Assembly (NCBI RefSeq): GCF_014229245.1
Contig: NZ_JAARZJ010000002.1
Span: 211,901-275,900 of the forward strand
Length of the DNA stretch: 64,000 nucleotides
DNA from: Listeria farberi
GTDB lineage: Bacteria > Bacillota > Bacilli > Lactobacillales > Listeriaceae
Direction of reading: 5' to 3'
Both the position numbers and the translations under genes were made by a program. Positions 51,798 to 59,970 of this stretch are shown piece by piece. The notes under the pieces were generated by a model. That model worked only from the letters and a program-made list of their open reading frames with translations, was not told where the DNA came from and searched no databases. Positions within the stretch are counted from its first letter, which is position 1. Every line of letters begins with the position of its first letter.

Positions 51798-52766
51798 TTG
51801 GCAAATATACAAGAAATCGCGAAACTAGCGGGTGTTTCATCAGCAACAGTTTCCCGAGTAATTAATAATCGCGACTATGTGAGTGAAGAAACGAGAAAAC
51901 GCGTCCAGACAATTATTGACAAGTTAGATTACGTTCCAAATATTAATGCTGTATCACTGAAAAAAGGCGCAACTAAGTTAATTGGCATGGTCATTCCTAG
52001 CTTTACAGATTCACTTAATGTATTTTTAAAAAGTTTTACGATGATAGCGCAAGAGCATGGCTATAACGTCACTTTGTTTATGACACGGATTGATCCGGAT
52101 AAAGAACTGGAAGCTTTAGAAATGCTGCGCCAAAAACAAATCGATGCGCTCGTACTTGTGATTCGGTCAAATGATTGGAAAACGATTGAGCATTATACAA
52201 AATATGGTCCAATTGTCACTTGGCAACGTGTCGAAAGTGAAAAAATCCCTTCTGTATTTATGAATCAATATGATGGCTATACGCTTGCACTAGAACACTT
52301 GTATGCAAAAGGCTACCGAAAATTTGTGAATGTCTACGGGAATACGACCGGACTCAATACGCAAAGTCGCATGCTTGCTTTTAAAGACTTTTGTGCGCGT
52401 TATGAGCTTGATCCGCATGAGTTTAGACAATTTTATGGGCAAGGTTCGCGACAAGACGGGGAAAAGATTGCGCATTGGTGGAGTGAGACTGAGCATAAAC
52501 CCGATGCATTTTTAACGCCAAACGATTATTTTGCGGCGGGCCTACTCACGGAAGCTAGACGGCTGGGTTACAGTGTCCCGGAAGATTTTGCGATTTGTGG
52601 GTTTGATAATATGGAAGTGGCGCATTTGCTTGATATTACAACGATTCATTATCCGGTAAATTTACAGGCTGAAAATGCTTTTACGCTCATTATGAATCAA
52701 TTATTTGGAAGCAACTTGCCACTGCTTGATTTAGATTTCCATTTAGTAGAAAGAAAAACGACATAA
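51798..52766 (+). CDS. LacI-family transcriptional regulator
   Basis: The 322-residue protein begins with a canonical LacI helix-turn-helix and hinge (ANIQEIAKLAGVSSATVSRV, then SLKKGATKLIGMVIP) followed by a periplasmic-binding-like sensor domain with FLTPNDYFAAGLLTEA and FAICGFDNMEVAHLLDIT. It starts with TTG, preceded by GAGGTG at 8 bases. Divergent placement beside the GH4 6-phospho-beta-glucosidase makes it the probable regulator of that gene. The effector is not known. Confidence 0.9.
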   Translation: MANIQEIAKLAGVSSATVSRVINNRDYVSEETRKRVQTIIDKLDYVPNINAVSLKKGATKLIGMVIPSFTDSLNVFLKSFTMIAQEHGYNVTLFMTRIDPDKELEALEMLRQKQIDALVLVIRSNDWKTIEHYTKYGPIVTWQRVESEKIPSVFMNQYDGYTLALEHLYAKGYRKFVNVYGNTTGLNTQSRMLAFKDFCARYELDPHEFRQFYGQGSRQDGEKIAHWWSETEHKPDAFLTPNDYFAAGLLTEARRLGYSVPEDFAICGFDNMEVAHLLDITTIHYPVNLQAENAFTLIMNQLFGSNLPLLDLDFHLVERKTT

Positions 52767-52803
52767 AAAAGGTTTCCTCGTAAATTTGCGAGGAAACCTT
52801 TTT
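52766..52803. terminator. Bidirectional terminator after the LacI gene
   Basis: A perfect 15-bp stem (52766-52780 with 52789-52803), an 8-base loop and A/T flanks close the LacI gene and the convergent PFL-like operon. Confidence 0.9.
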
Positions 52804-52804
52804 G

Positions 52805-54160
52805 TTAATTTTTAAATGAATGAATTGGTGCTGGGATTCGACCACCGCGTGCAATAAAACTAGCGGAAGATTTACCGTTTACTGGCATTACTGGTGCCGT
52901 TCCAAGTAAGCCACCGAATTCGACCATATCGCCAACTTTGGTGCCGCTCGCCGGAATTACTCGGACAGCGGTTGTTTTATTGTTAATCACGCCAATCGCC
53001 GCTTCATCCGCAATCATCGCAGCTAATGTTTCGGCGGTGGTGTCACCTGGTACGGCAATCATATCAAGTCCAACTGAGCAAATTGCCGTCATCGCTTCTA
53101 GCTTTTCAAGATTAAGGGCGCCTTGTTGAACGGCTTCAATCATCCCCGCATCCTCAGAAACTGGAATAAATGCACCTGATAAACCCCCGACGTGTCCACA
53201 AGCCATGACGCCGCCTTTTTTCACCGCATCATTTAATAGTGCTAAAGCAGCCGTTGTACCATGCGTTCCAACCATTTCTAGTCCCATCTCTTCTAAAATA
53301 TGTGCGACTGAATCACCAATCGCCGGAGTTGGCGCAAGTGATAAATCAACAATTCCAAAAGGAACGCCGAGTTTTTCAGAAGCGACTTGCCCAACGAGTT
53401 GACCCATTCTAGTAATTTTGAAAGCTGTTTGTTTCACTGTTTCGGCAACAATATCAAATGGTTCGCCTTTTACTTTTTCGATAGCGCGCTTCACAACACC
53501 AGGACCACTGACGCCGACATTGATAACACAGTCAGCTTCACCAACACCGTGAAATGCTCCAGCCATAAAAGGATTATCCTCGACTGCATTGGCAAATACA
53601 ACGAGTTTCGCACATCCTAGTCCTTGCGTATCCGCTGTTAAGTCCGCAGTTTCTTTGATTACTTCACCCATTTGACGGACAGCATCCATGTTGATTCCTG
53701 TTCTAGTCGAGCCAACATTGACCGATGAGCATACGCGTTCCGTTTGTGCGAGTGCTTGCGGAATCGAGCGAATCAGGATTTCGTCACCTTTCGTGTAGCC
53801 TTTTTGAACGAGTGCGGAATAGCCCCCAATAAAATTCACGCCAACTTCTTTTGCGGCTGCATCGAGTGTTTTAGCAAATTCTACATAGTCAGTGTCAGCG
53901 CTTGAGCCAGCTATAATCGCAATGGGTGTGACAGAAATTCGCTTATTGATGATTGGAATACCAAACTCAGATTCAATCGCTTCACCAACAGCCACTAAAT
54001 TGCGCGCTTTTGTCACGATTTTTTGGTAGATTTTCTTTCTAGCTACTTCACCGTCGCCGTCCATACAATCTAGCAAAGAAATCCCCATGGTAATTGTTCG
54101 GATGTCTAGCTTCTCTTCTTCAATCATACGTATTGTTTCTAAAATTTGGTTTGTTTCCAT
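52805..54160 (-). CDS. PFL-like family protein (DUF711/UPF0210)
   Basis: The 451-residue protein is a member of the DUF711 (UPF0210) family: [19 protein letters not shown] at the N-terminus, the [17 protein letters not shown] and [20 protein letters not shown] segments, and a C-terminal [15 protein letters not shown]. Members share a fold with pyruvate formate-lyase but lack the glycyl-radical motif; their biochemical activity is not known to me. The gene follows a small ACT-domain gene by 18 bases, a pairing conserved in many bacteria, suggesting that the ACT protein senses an amino acid or other small ligand for it. Confidence 0.88.
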   Translation of the reverse strand: METNQILETIRMIEEEKLDIRTITMGISLLDCMDGDGEVARKKIYQKIVTKARNLVAVGEAIESEFGIPIINKRISVTPIAIIAGSSADTDYVEFAKTLDAAAKEVGVNFIGGYSALVQKGYTKGDEILIRSIPQALAQTERVCSSVNVGSTRTGINMDAVRQMGEVIKETADLTADTQGLGCAKLVVFANAVEDNPFMAGAFHGVGEADCVINVGVSGPGVVKRAIEKVKGEPFDIVAETVKQTAFKITRMGQLVGQVASEKLGVPFGIVDLSLAPTPAIGDSVAHILEEMGLEMVGTHGTTAALALLNDAVKKGGVMACGHVGGLSGAFIPVSEDAGMIEAVQQGALNLEKLEAMTAICSVGLDMIAVPGDTTAETLAAMIADEAAIGVINNKTTAVRVIPASGTKVGDMVEFGGLLGTAPVMPVNGKSSASFIARGGRIPAPIHSFKN

Positions 54161-54178
54161 ACTAGAATCGCCTCCATC

Positions 54179-54448
54179 CTAAAGTTTATGCATTGCGTTA
54201 AAAATTTCTTCCCGTTGAATATGTATTTTTACTTGGAGTTCTTCACCTTTTCCAGCTAATTCTGCCTTTACTTCATCAAATTCTTTCGTAATTTGGCTAA
54301 TATCGCACATCATCATCATCGTAAAATATCCGTCCATAATTGTTTGAGATACATCCACAATATTGATGTTCAGTTCAGCTAATTTATTACTAACACCTGC
54401 GACAATACCCACATTATCTTTTCCAATTACAGTAAGTACAGCTCTCAC
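54179..54448 (-). CDS. ACT-domain protein (UPF0237)
   Basis: The 89-residue protein consists of a single ACT domain (AVLTVIGKDNVGIVAGVSNKL, then NINIVDVSQTIMDGYFTMMM). ACT domains bind amino acids and regulate partners. Upstream GTG at 54457 is open, but the GTG at 54448 lies 8 bases after AAGGAG and gives the N-terminus usual for the family, so I chose it. It is the promoter-proximal gene of a two-gene operon with the PFL-like protein. Confidence 0.88.
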   Translation of the reverse strand: MRAVLTVIGKDNVGIVAGVSNKLAELNINIVDVSQTIMDGYFTMMMMCDISQITKEFDEVKAELAGKGEELQVKIHIQREEIFNAMHKL

Positions 54449-54631
54449 ATCCAACACTCCTTTAGTTCGTTAATACGTTCCATTATAGCATAAAAAATTT
54501 AAATCTTGTGAAAAAGAAAACACCTGATACAAACAAGTTAACTACATCCCCAAATCATTTTTTGTTTTCTAAAAGACGGATATTAACTATATCTATCATT
54601 ATATGGTTTTAACATTTTTGCTATTTACTTC

Positions 54632-55105
54632 TTAAATGTTTTTGGGCATTTGAAAATCTGGCCAGTTTTCCAAATGTTCCAATATCCATTGAGGCAGTTG
54701 CTCCGGTTTATTAAATGTGCCGAGAGTGTATCCTTTTCTCACTAGATATATGTAGTATTCCTTCTCTACTATAACTGTTTTTTCTTTTCTATTTATTGCT
54801 GAGCGCTCCACACTTTCCTCAGGTAACCATTCCACGTAATATGCTAAATCTGGAGCGTGTACCTCTTCATCATCTAGTTCAATGCTCCCAATAACCGGCC
54901 ATGTTCCATTTTTTATTAGAGATTCATTGCAACCTTTATATAATTTAAGCTCATGATTAATAATGTTTTCCGGTAAAACTCTAATTTCAGAAATAATATT
55001 ATATATACCAATAATGGAGTCTTTAAATAATAGCCCATACGCAAAACGTCCATCAGGAAGGGGGATTTCTATGATTGAACCATAACCTATTTTTTTCCTA
55101 TTCAT
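54632..55105 (-). CDS. Imm26-type immunity protein, orphan
   Basis: The 157-residue protein resembles the Imm26 family of polymorphic-toxin immunity proteins. It starts with KKIGYGSIIEIPLPDGRFAYG, typical of that family, continues with WPVIGSIELDDEE, and ends LPQWILEHLENWPDF. Immunity proteins neutralise a cognate toxin in the cytoplasm; no toxin gene is present beside it. The gene stands in an AT-rich patch between the ACT gene and pssE, next to a decayed reading frame, which looks like an accessory insertion or the remnant of a larger toxin-immunity locus. Assignment is by pattern recognition and needs a profile search. Confidence 0.6.
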   Translation of the reverse strand: MNRKKIGYGSIIEIPLPDGRFAYGLLFKDSIIGIYNIISEIRVLPENIINHELKLYKGCNESLIKNGTWPVIGSIELDDEEVHAPDLAYYVEWLPEESVERSAINRKEKTVIVEKEYYIYLVRKGYTLGTFNKPEQLPQWILEHLENWPDFQMPKNI

Positions 55106-55775
55106 TTCGATTTTACTCCTAAACTTTTCAACTATTTTTTGTAATTTATTATTTCCTATAAAATCGCAATTTATCTCAAGTATGTACTCTTAATTAACTA
55201 ATAAACTAAATGAAAATAACAACCCCAAAACTGATACCTTTTTTCTCTTCGCATCAAAGGGAGTCCGTATCTATATCAAATTCATATAAAAGGTCATTTT
55301 TATCCAATAACACAAAGCTATAAAAATCCAATATTTCTATAAGATTAGTCAGGTTTTGATTAATATCATCATTACGAACAATTACCTTCCCTTCATAAAA
55401 TAAGAAAATATATGGTGACACTAAAGATAAATATACATACATTGATTTTTAAAATCCTTAATTTCAATTGATATACAAACAGCATAATTTAAATCAGTAT
55501 AACCATTAATTTTAAATGAATGATGTATAGCACTTAAAAATATTTTAGCAACTATGGTAATTTTCTATCTGCACAAATTAATTATAAATGAAGCAATACC
55601 GAACTTCCACAAAAAATTTTCATGTTTATGTTGCTAGAATCAAAGCTCATTCTTTGAAAGATAATCTTATTCATTTTCTTCTCTAAATTTGTAATTGCTA
55701 TTATGCCATAGCCCTCATAGACTTCCGCCAATAAAATAGAGAGTTACCTCCTATTATAGAAGGTAACTCTCTTTT
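55106..55775. other. AT-rich patch with no intact gene
   Basis: The 670 bases between the Imm26-like gene and pssE are noticeably richer in A and T than their surroundings. They contain one disrupted reading frame on the minus strand (55254-55674) and the pssE terminator at the end. I see no promoter, RNA gene or mobile-element end that I can support. Confidence 0.5.
55254..55674 (-). pseudogene. Decayed gene of unknown (possibly immunity) function
   Basis: Three pieces in different minus-strand frames join into one protein-like sequence. A start MNKIIFQRMSFDSSNINMK at 55674 runs to a stop near 55580; a second frame carries ASFIINLCR, a stop, then KITIVAKIFLSAIHH and INGYTDLNYAVCISIEIKD down to about 55442; and a third frame, open at 55254-55442 for 62 codons, reads MYVYLSLVSPYIFLFYEGKV and ends EFDIDTDSL. 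At least two frameshifts and one nonsense codon would be needed to explain this, with the clearest shift in the ATGTATGTAT tract at 55434-55442. The original would have been about 140 residues. I do not recognise the family; its place next to an Imm26 gene suggests another immunity gene. Confidence 0.45.
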
Positions 55776-55776
55776 T
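55738..55776 (-). terminator. Terminator of the pss operon
   Basis: A 12-bp perfect stem (about 55738-55749 with 55761-55772) around an 11-base loop follows pssE. The minus-strand T run after it is interrupted (CTATTTTATT); on the plus strand a run of six Ts follows. Confidence 0.6.
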
Positions 55777-56630
55777 TACACGTCATATTCTAATTCTTTT
55801 GTTGCTAAATCAATAAAATCAAGTGGTGTCTTCACTTTTTCGCTATCAAATTGACTCGTTCCAATTCGAAGTTCTAGCTTCACTCGGTACTTCGCGGCAA
55901 ATTCTTCAGTGTTGGCCTCAGCTATGCGGCTTTTAATTCGGTCAGCAACTAATTTCCCGCCTGGCTCATCTGTTAAAAGCAAGAGCCCCCAAGTGGCATC
56001 GTCCTTATCTAGCAAATAAAGAACATCACTCGTACGGATACAAGTCTCTAAAACCGCCGAAATATCTTGCAGTGCCAGGCGCATTTCATCTTCGCTTTGG
56101 AATCGTTTCAATTCGCGCCAGTGGCGAACTTTGATAACCATCAGTGATAATGGTAAATCATAACGACGCGAAATGCTGGAAAAAATGCGCTCGTCATTTT
56201 GGAAAGAAACGATATTTTTAAGTAAAGTTTCTTGATCGATGGTTCCTAAATATAAGTTTTGCTGTTTGATTTTCGTATTTTCTTCTTGTAGTCTGGATGT
56301 ATTTCTTGTAAACATCGCACTCGCTACCGTAAAAAGTGGCGTAATAATAAGCCAGTAGTAACTTCCAATACCATATGCTATTTGATTTGCAACAATTTCA
56401 TAAATAATGTAAGTCGCATAAATGAAGATATAGAGGATATTTAAAATCAAACCAAGCGTTAAGTTCGTAAAATAGGTGATAATCACAAGTAAAAAAGTAA
56501 TATTTAACAATATAATGTTTCGCAAATATTCATCTGGCGTATTAATCATAAAGCCAATCGTGATGAAACAAAGCAAAATGAAAAATAAAAAGCCGATATC
56601 TGCAAATAAGTTATTCGTTATTTTTTTCAT
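55776..56630 (-). CDS. pssE: c-di-GMP receptor with degenerate GGDEF domain, PssE
   Basis: PssE is the c-di-GMP-sensing component of the Pss exopolysaccharide machine. The 284-residue protein has four membrane helices (about 11-107), a short coiled coil (112-128) and a degenerate GGDEF domain (150-284). The GGDEF active-site motif is lost (KDDAT at 209-213), but five residues upstream the inhibitory-site motif RxxD is intact as RTSD (199-202), so the domain can bind c-di-GMP without making it. B. subtilis YdaK and PelD of the Pel system have the same plan. It is the last gene of the operon and 12 bases after pssD. Confidence 0.92.
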   Translation of the reverse strand: MKKITNNLFADIGFLFFILLCFITIGFMINTPDEYLRNIILLNITFLLVIITYFTNLTLGLILNILYIFIYATYIIYEIVANQIAYGIGSYYWLIITPLFTVASAMFTRNTSRLQEENTKIKQQNLYLGTIDQETLLKNIVSFQNDERIFSSISRRYDLPLSLMVIKVRHWRELKRFQSEDEMRLALQDISAVLETCIRTSDVLYLLDKDDATWGLLLLTDEPGGKLVADRIKSRIAEANTEEFAAKYRVKLELRIGTSQFDSEKVKTPLDFIDLATKELEYDV

Positions 56631-56642
56631 GTTTATTTCTCC

Positions 56643-58694
56643 TCACTTCCGGCTCCGGCGATATTTACGCAAGATTAGTAAGACAGCAACTATTAGGATA
56701 ACAGCAGTGAGAAGAGCGAATGCCCCAAACACAGTTACTTCTTTGTTATTACTAATTTTTGTCCCAAAACTTTCTTCTTTTGTATCTGCTGCTTTTTTGA
56801 ACCTATAAGAGTGGATTGTGTTGTCATTATCAACAATAGCGCCATCTCCGTAGATTTTAGCTAAATTAGCTTTTGTGGCGATTAAATCTGAACCAAGCTC
56901 TGTTTGTTTAGCGCCCGGACCAGTGACTGCAAGAACGGGTACGCCACCAGAAGTAATCAGTTGCACACTACCAAGTTGTTTGCCGTAATTTTTTTCAATC
57001 GAGATTTTTTCGTTGGAAAGGAAATAACTACCTGATTTGTTGTACTGGAAATATAGGTCGTCATTAGCATTTTTTATGACTGGATTATTGTTCATTGTTC
57101 CCACTGCGATAACGTTCGATCCTTCTTTTGGCTTTTTCCAGTTTGCAGCATGTACAGCAGTTAGATTACCTCTATTTCCATCATGGAAACGACCCAGTAA
57201 ATTGAAAATATTTGCTAATGAATCGGTATCTTCCGTCGTTAATTCGTCTGGAACAACGACAACTGCATTGTTAAAATCTCCACCGGTAACGAATGGATAT
57301 GGATATTGTTCAAATAACAAGTCTGTTTCTTCGCTAGTATTCAGGTTAATGGTAGATTCTGGTGTGATATACGCCCATGGAATTTCGGAATCTGCAATAA
57401 AACCACAATAATTATTTGTTAAAACTAAATCAAAGGCAACTGTAACAGAAAAATCACCTTTTACATTTAAATCGCTTGGAATTTGGAAAGTTACTTTATC
57501 ACTATTTGCTTTTTTGGCAGAAAGTTTTTGGCTTCCGATTGGTTTTCCGTTGACTAAGATGGTTACTAAGGAATGCTCAAAATCGAGGTTTTGGGCGTAT
57601 CTGAAATCAAGCGATACCTCTGTTCCTGTTGAGGCACTTCGATTTGCAGGCATACTGATGAAATAATCTTGTGTGATGTGACCGATTCCTTTTAGTTTAT
57701 CGCCAGTTGTTGTGAGTTTAGTATTTTTATCGATATTGTTGGCCGGTGTGTCAATTTGTTCATCCGTTGTTAGCCATTTAGTATTTGCTCCTAGTTGACT
57801 TAAGTAATTTTGGTTGGCAACTAATTTCCCTGCTTTTTTAAGGGCATCATTTGATTTAGAAGTGATCACAAGCGTATTAGTGTTTCCTACTTTCACCACT
57901 TGGAAAAGTGCTTGCCTTTCTAGTTTTTGATCGTCTTTAATTTGTGATTTTAGGTCATTTGGTAAATTGTTATAGCTGGAAAAAAGGACGACATAGTTTT
58001 TGCCATCGCGTGTTTTTGCTTCTTCGTACTGACCAAAAGTAATATTTTTATCTTCTAATGTATTCGCTGCTGAAAATCCAGAAAGGCCTTCAAGCGCTGC
58101 GCCAAGTTCTGCGTCATCGGCTTTTTTCATGACAGCTACCACACCTTGTCCACTTTTCACGGTATCAATTCCTGTGAAGCGTTCGCCAAAATCAGCGACC
58201 GTATTTTGAAAAGCTTTATCGGAATAAGAGACATTTACCGCACTGGTTTTGTCGAATTGTAGCCAATTGGCAGGCGTATCATCAATCGTACAACGACCAT
58301 CTGGTAAATCTGTGTAGACAAAACTTTCAATGGATAGAACGTTAACACCTTTTTTTAATTTATCTTTTGGAATTTCGACTTCGATTTGTTTCGTCCCTTT
58401 GTCGGTTTTATCAGGTTTAAATGAGTAAAAAGCAGCATCGTTAATTTTTAAAGTCATTGTGGAAACTTCTCTTTCACTCAGTTGGGTAATCGTGTATACA
58501 AGTTTCACGTTTGCGTTTGACACGTCCCAATAATTCTCCACAGTGAAGTTTTGTTTGGTTGTCGTGAATTTTCCTTGAGCGGTTTTATCTGTTCCAAAAA
58601 CGGTTTGATAATTTTTATCTGCTGCGAAAACGTCTGGCCTATACAGAAATAGTACGGCGAAAACAAGCAGCCCCATAACAGCTAATTTTTTCAT
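56643..58694 (-). CDS. pssD: BcsB-like exopolysaccharide synthase accessory protein PssD
   Basis: The 683-residue protein has a signal peptide (about 1-24), a large extracellular region of two BcsB-type modules (jelly-roll carbohydrate binding plus ferredoxin-like parts; FTVENYWDVSN, SLDFRYAQNLDFEHSLVTIL, NNYCGFIADSEIPWAYI) and one C-terminal membrane helix followed by RKYRRSRK. BcsB-like proteins pair with the glycosyltransferase, guiding the growing chain across the membrane surface. It is encoded directly after the glycosyltransferase PssC, as BcsB follows BcsA. The ATG follows GGAG. Confidence 0.92.
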   Translation of the reverse strand: MKKLAVMGLLVFAVLFLYRPDVFAADKNYQTVFGTDKTAQGKFTTTKQNFTVENYWDVSNANVKLVYTITQLSEREVSTMTLKINDAAFYSFKPDKTDKGTKQIEVEIPKDKLKKGVNVLSIESFVYTDLPDGRCTIDDTPANWLQFDKTSAVNVSYSDKAFQNTVADFGERFTGIDTVKSGQGVVAVMKKADDAELGAALEGLSGFSAANTLEDKNITFGQYEEAKTRDGKNYVVLFSSYNNLPNDLKSQIKDDQKLERQALFQVVKVGNTNTLVITSKSNDALKKAGKLVANQNYLSQLGANTKWLTTDEQIDTPANNIDKNTKLTTTGDKLKGIGHITQDYFISMPANRSASTGTEVSLDFRYAQNLDFEHSLVTILVNGKPIGSQKLSAKKANSDKVTFQIPSDLNVKGDFSVTVAFDLVLTNNYCGFIADSEIPWAYITPESTINLNTSEETDLLFEQYPYPFVTGGDFNNAVVVVPDELTTEDTDSLANIFNLLGRFHDGNRGNLTAVHAANWKKPKEGSNVIAVGTMNNNPVIKNANDDLYFQYNKSGSYFLSNEKISIEKNYGKQLGSVQLITSGGVPVLAVTGPGAKQTELGSDLIATKANLAKIYGDGAIVDNDNTIHSYRFKKAADTKEESFGTKISNNKEVTVFGAFALLTAVILIVAVLLILRKYRRSRK

Positions 58695-58709
58695 TAGGCA
58701 CTCTCCTTT

Positions 58710-59960
58710 TTAGAAACGCTCGGTTTTATACCATTTGGTTTCCCTTTTTAGTACAGTATCTTTTAAGAAAATAAAGAACCCATATGCGGCGACCACCATC
58801 CAAAGCTGGCAATACGTCACATACATCAACATAATAAATAATAGATTCGAAAAACTAATTTCCCCTTTTTCAGTGGTGAGCGTAATAAAAGTACCAGCGA
58901 CAAAAAGTAAAATAGCCAGCAACCAAAGCGCCCCGCTAAGGCCAGCAAGTGTCGTATGTACAAGTCCAAGCGCATATAATACAAGTAAAACATCACTAAC
59001 AATCAAGGAAGTTAATAATAAAAAGTAAATTGATAAAAAGTACAAAATATCAAATCGTACACGTCTCCCTTCTCGTTTGAAAAGGAGTGGTACATTTTTT
59101 AAAATTACATAAATATTACCTTTCGCCCATCTTGAGCGCTGTTTAAACCAGACCGGCAATGTTTGTGGTTCTTGCTCCCAAGTCACGGCCTTCGCTTGAA
59201 ATTTGATTCGGTAACCCATCATATAAATCCGGAAACTGATTTCGGTATCCTCAGCGACTGCTTTCACATCCCAACCACCAATTTCATCTAAGAGCGATCT
59301 TCTCACAATAAAGTTGGTACCTGGAATGGTGCACAGTTTGAATAGCGCCCATCTACCAGCCTGAGCCATCCACTGAAAACTAAGCGTTTCGATATTGATA
59401 AAGCGCGTTAACCAGCTCGCATTTCGATTCCGCGTTCGGAATTTACCAATGACCGCACCAAGTTTTGCATCATTAGTAATCTCACTGACAAGAATTCGTA
59501 GCGCTTGTCGTTCTGGGGTATTGTCAGCATCATATATTGCCACCAGTTCGCCGCGGCTTTCCGCAAAGCCGATATTAAGCGCATTGGATTTTCCTTTGCC
59601 ACCCGTTAAGTTATCGGTATTAATAATTTTTAACTGACGAGTTGGATTCTTTGCTTGAATAGCTGCAAGAAGTTCTGCGCTATTATCCGAAGAATTATCA
59701 TTAATGACAATAATTTCGTAGCGATTGACCGGATAATCAAAAGCCAGCAGTGACTCAACTGTTTTCACGATTACTTTTCCTTCATTATGAGCCGGCACCA
59801 TGACAGAAACAAATGGTACTTCCGCTGGTATTTCAGGGACCTTACGCGCTTCGTTTTTCAGATAGTAGATGTATCCTGCAACGATTAACACAATATTAAT
59901 TAGTAAAAGTCCCCAAATACAAACCACCGCGAATAATGCTAAATAATCTGCAACAACCAT
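58710..59960 (-). CDS. pssC: Family 2 glycosyltransferase, exopolysaccharide synthase PssC
   Basis: PssC polymerises the Pss exopolysaccharide, reported as a beta-1,4-linked N-acetylmannosamine polymer with galactose side groups. The 416-residue protein has one N-terminal membrane helix, a cytoplasmic GT2 domain with VPAHNE (55-60), DADN (144-147), the catalytic Asp in AEDTE (236-240) and QRSRW (274-278), then three or four C-terminal membrane helices. It has no PilZ domain, in contrast to cellulose synthase BcsA; regulation by c-di-GMP is through the separate PssE protein. It sits between pssB and pssD. Confidence 0.94.
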   Translation of the reverse strand: MVVADYLALFAVVCIWGLLLINIVLIVAGYIYYLKNEARKVPEIPAEVPFVSVMVPAHNEGKVIVKTVESLLAFDYPVNRYEIIVINDNSSDNSAELLAAIQAKNPTRQLKIINTDNLTGGKGKSNALNIGFAESRGELVAIYDADNTPERQALRILVSEITNDAKLGAVIGKFRTRNRNASWLTRFINIETLSFQWMAQAGRWALFKLCTIPGTNFIVRRSLLDEIGGWDVKAVAEDTEISFRIYMMGYRIKFQAKAVTWEQEPQTLPVWFKQRSRWAKGNIYVILKNVPLLFKREGRRVRFDILYFLSIYFLLLTSLIVSDVLLVLYALGLVHTTLAGLSGALWLLAILLFVAGTFITLTTEKGEISFSNLLFIMLMYVTYCQLWMVVAAYGFFIFLKDTVLKRETKWYKTERF

Positions 59961-59970
59961 TTATTTCACC

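Noticed and set aside
53387..53620. Plus-strand 77-codon frame opposite the PFL-like gene
   Set aside because: Fully embedded antisense to a well-supported gene, without ribosome site or recognisable product.
55106..55775. Insertion-sequence remnant in the AT-rich patch
   Set aside because: No terminal inverted repeats, target duplications or transposase fragments could be recognised.
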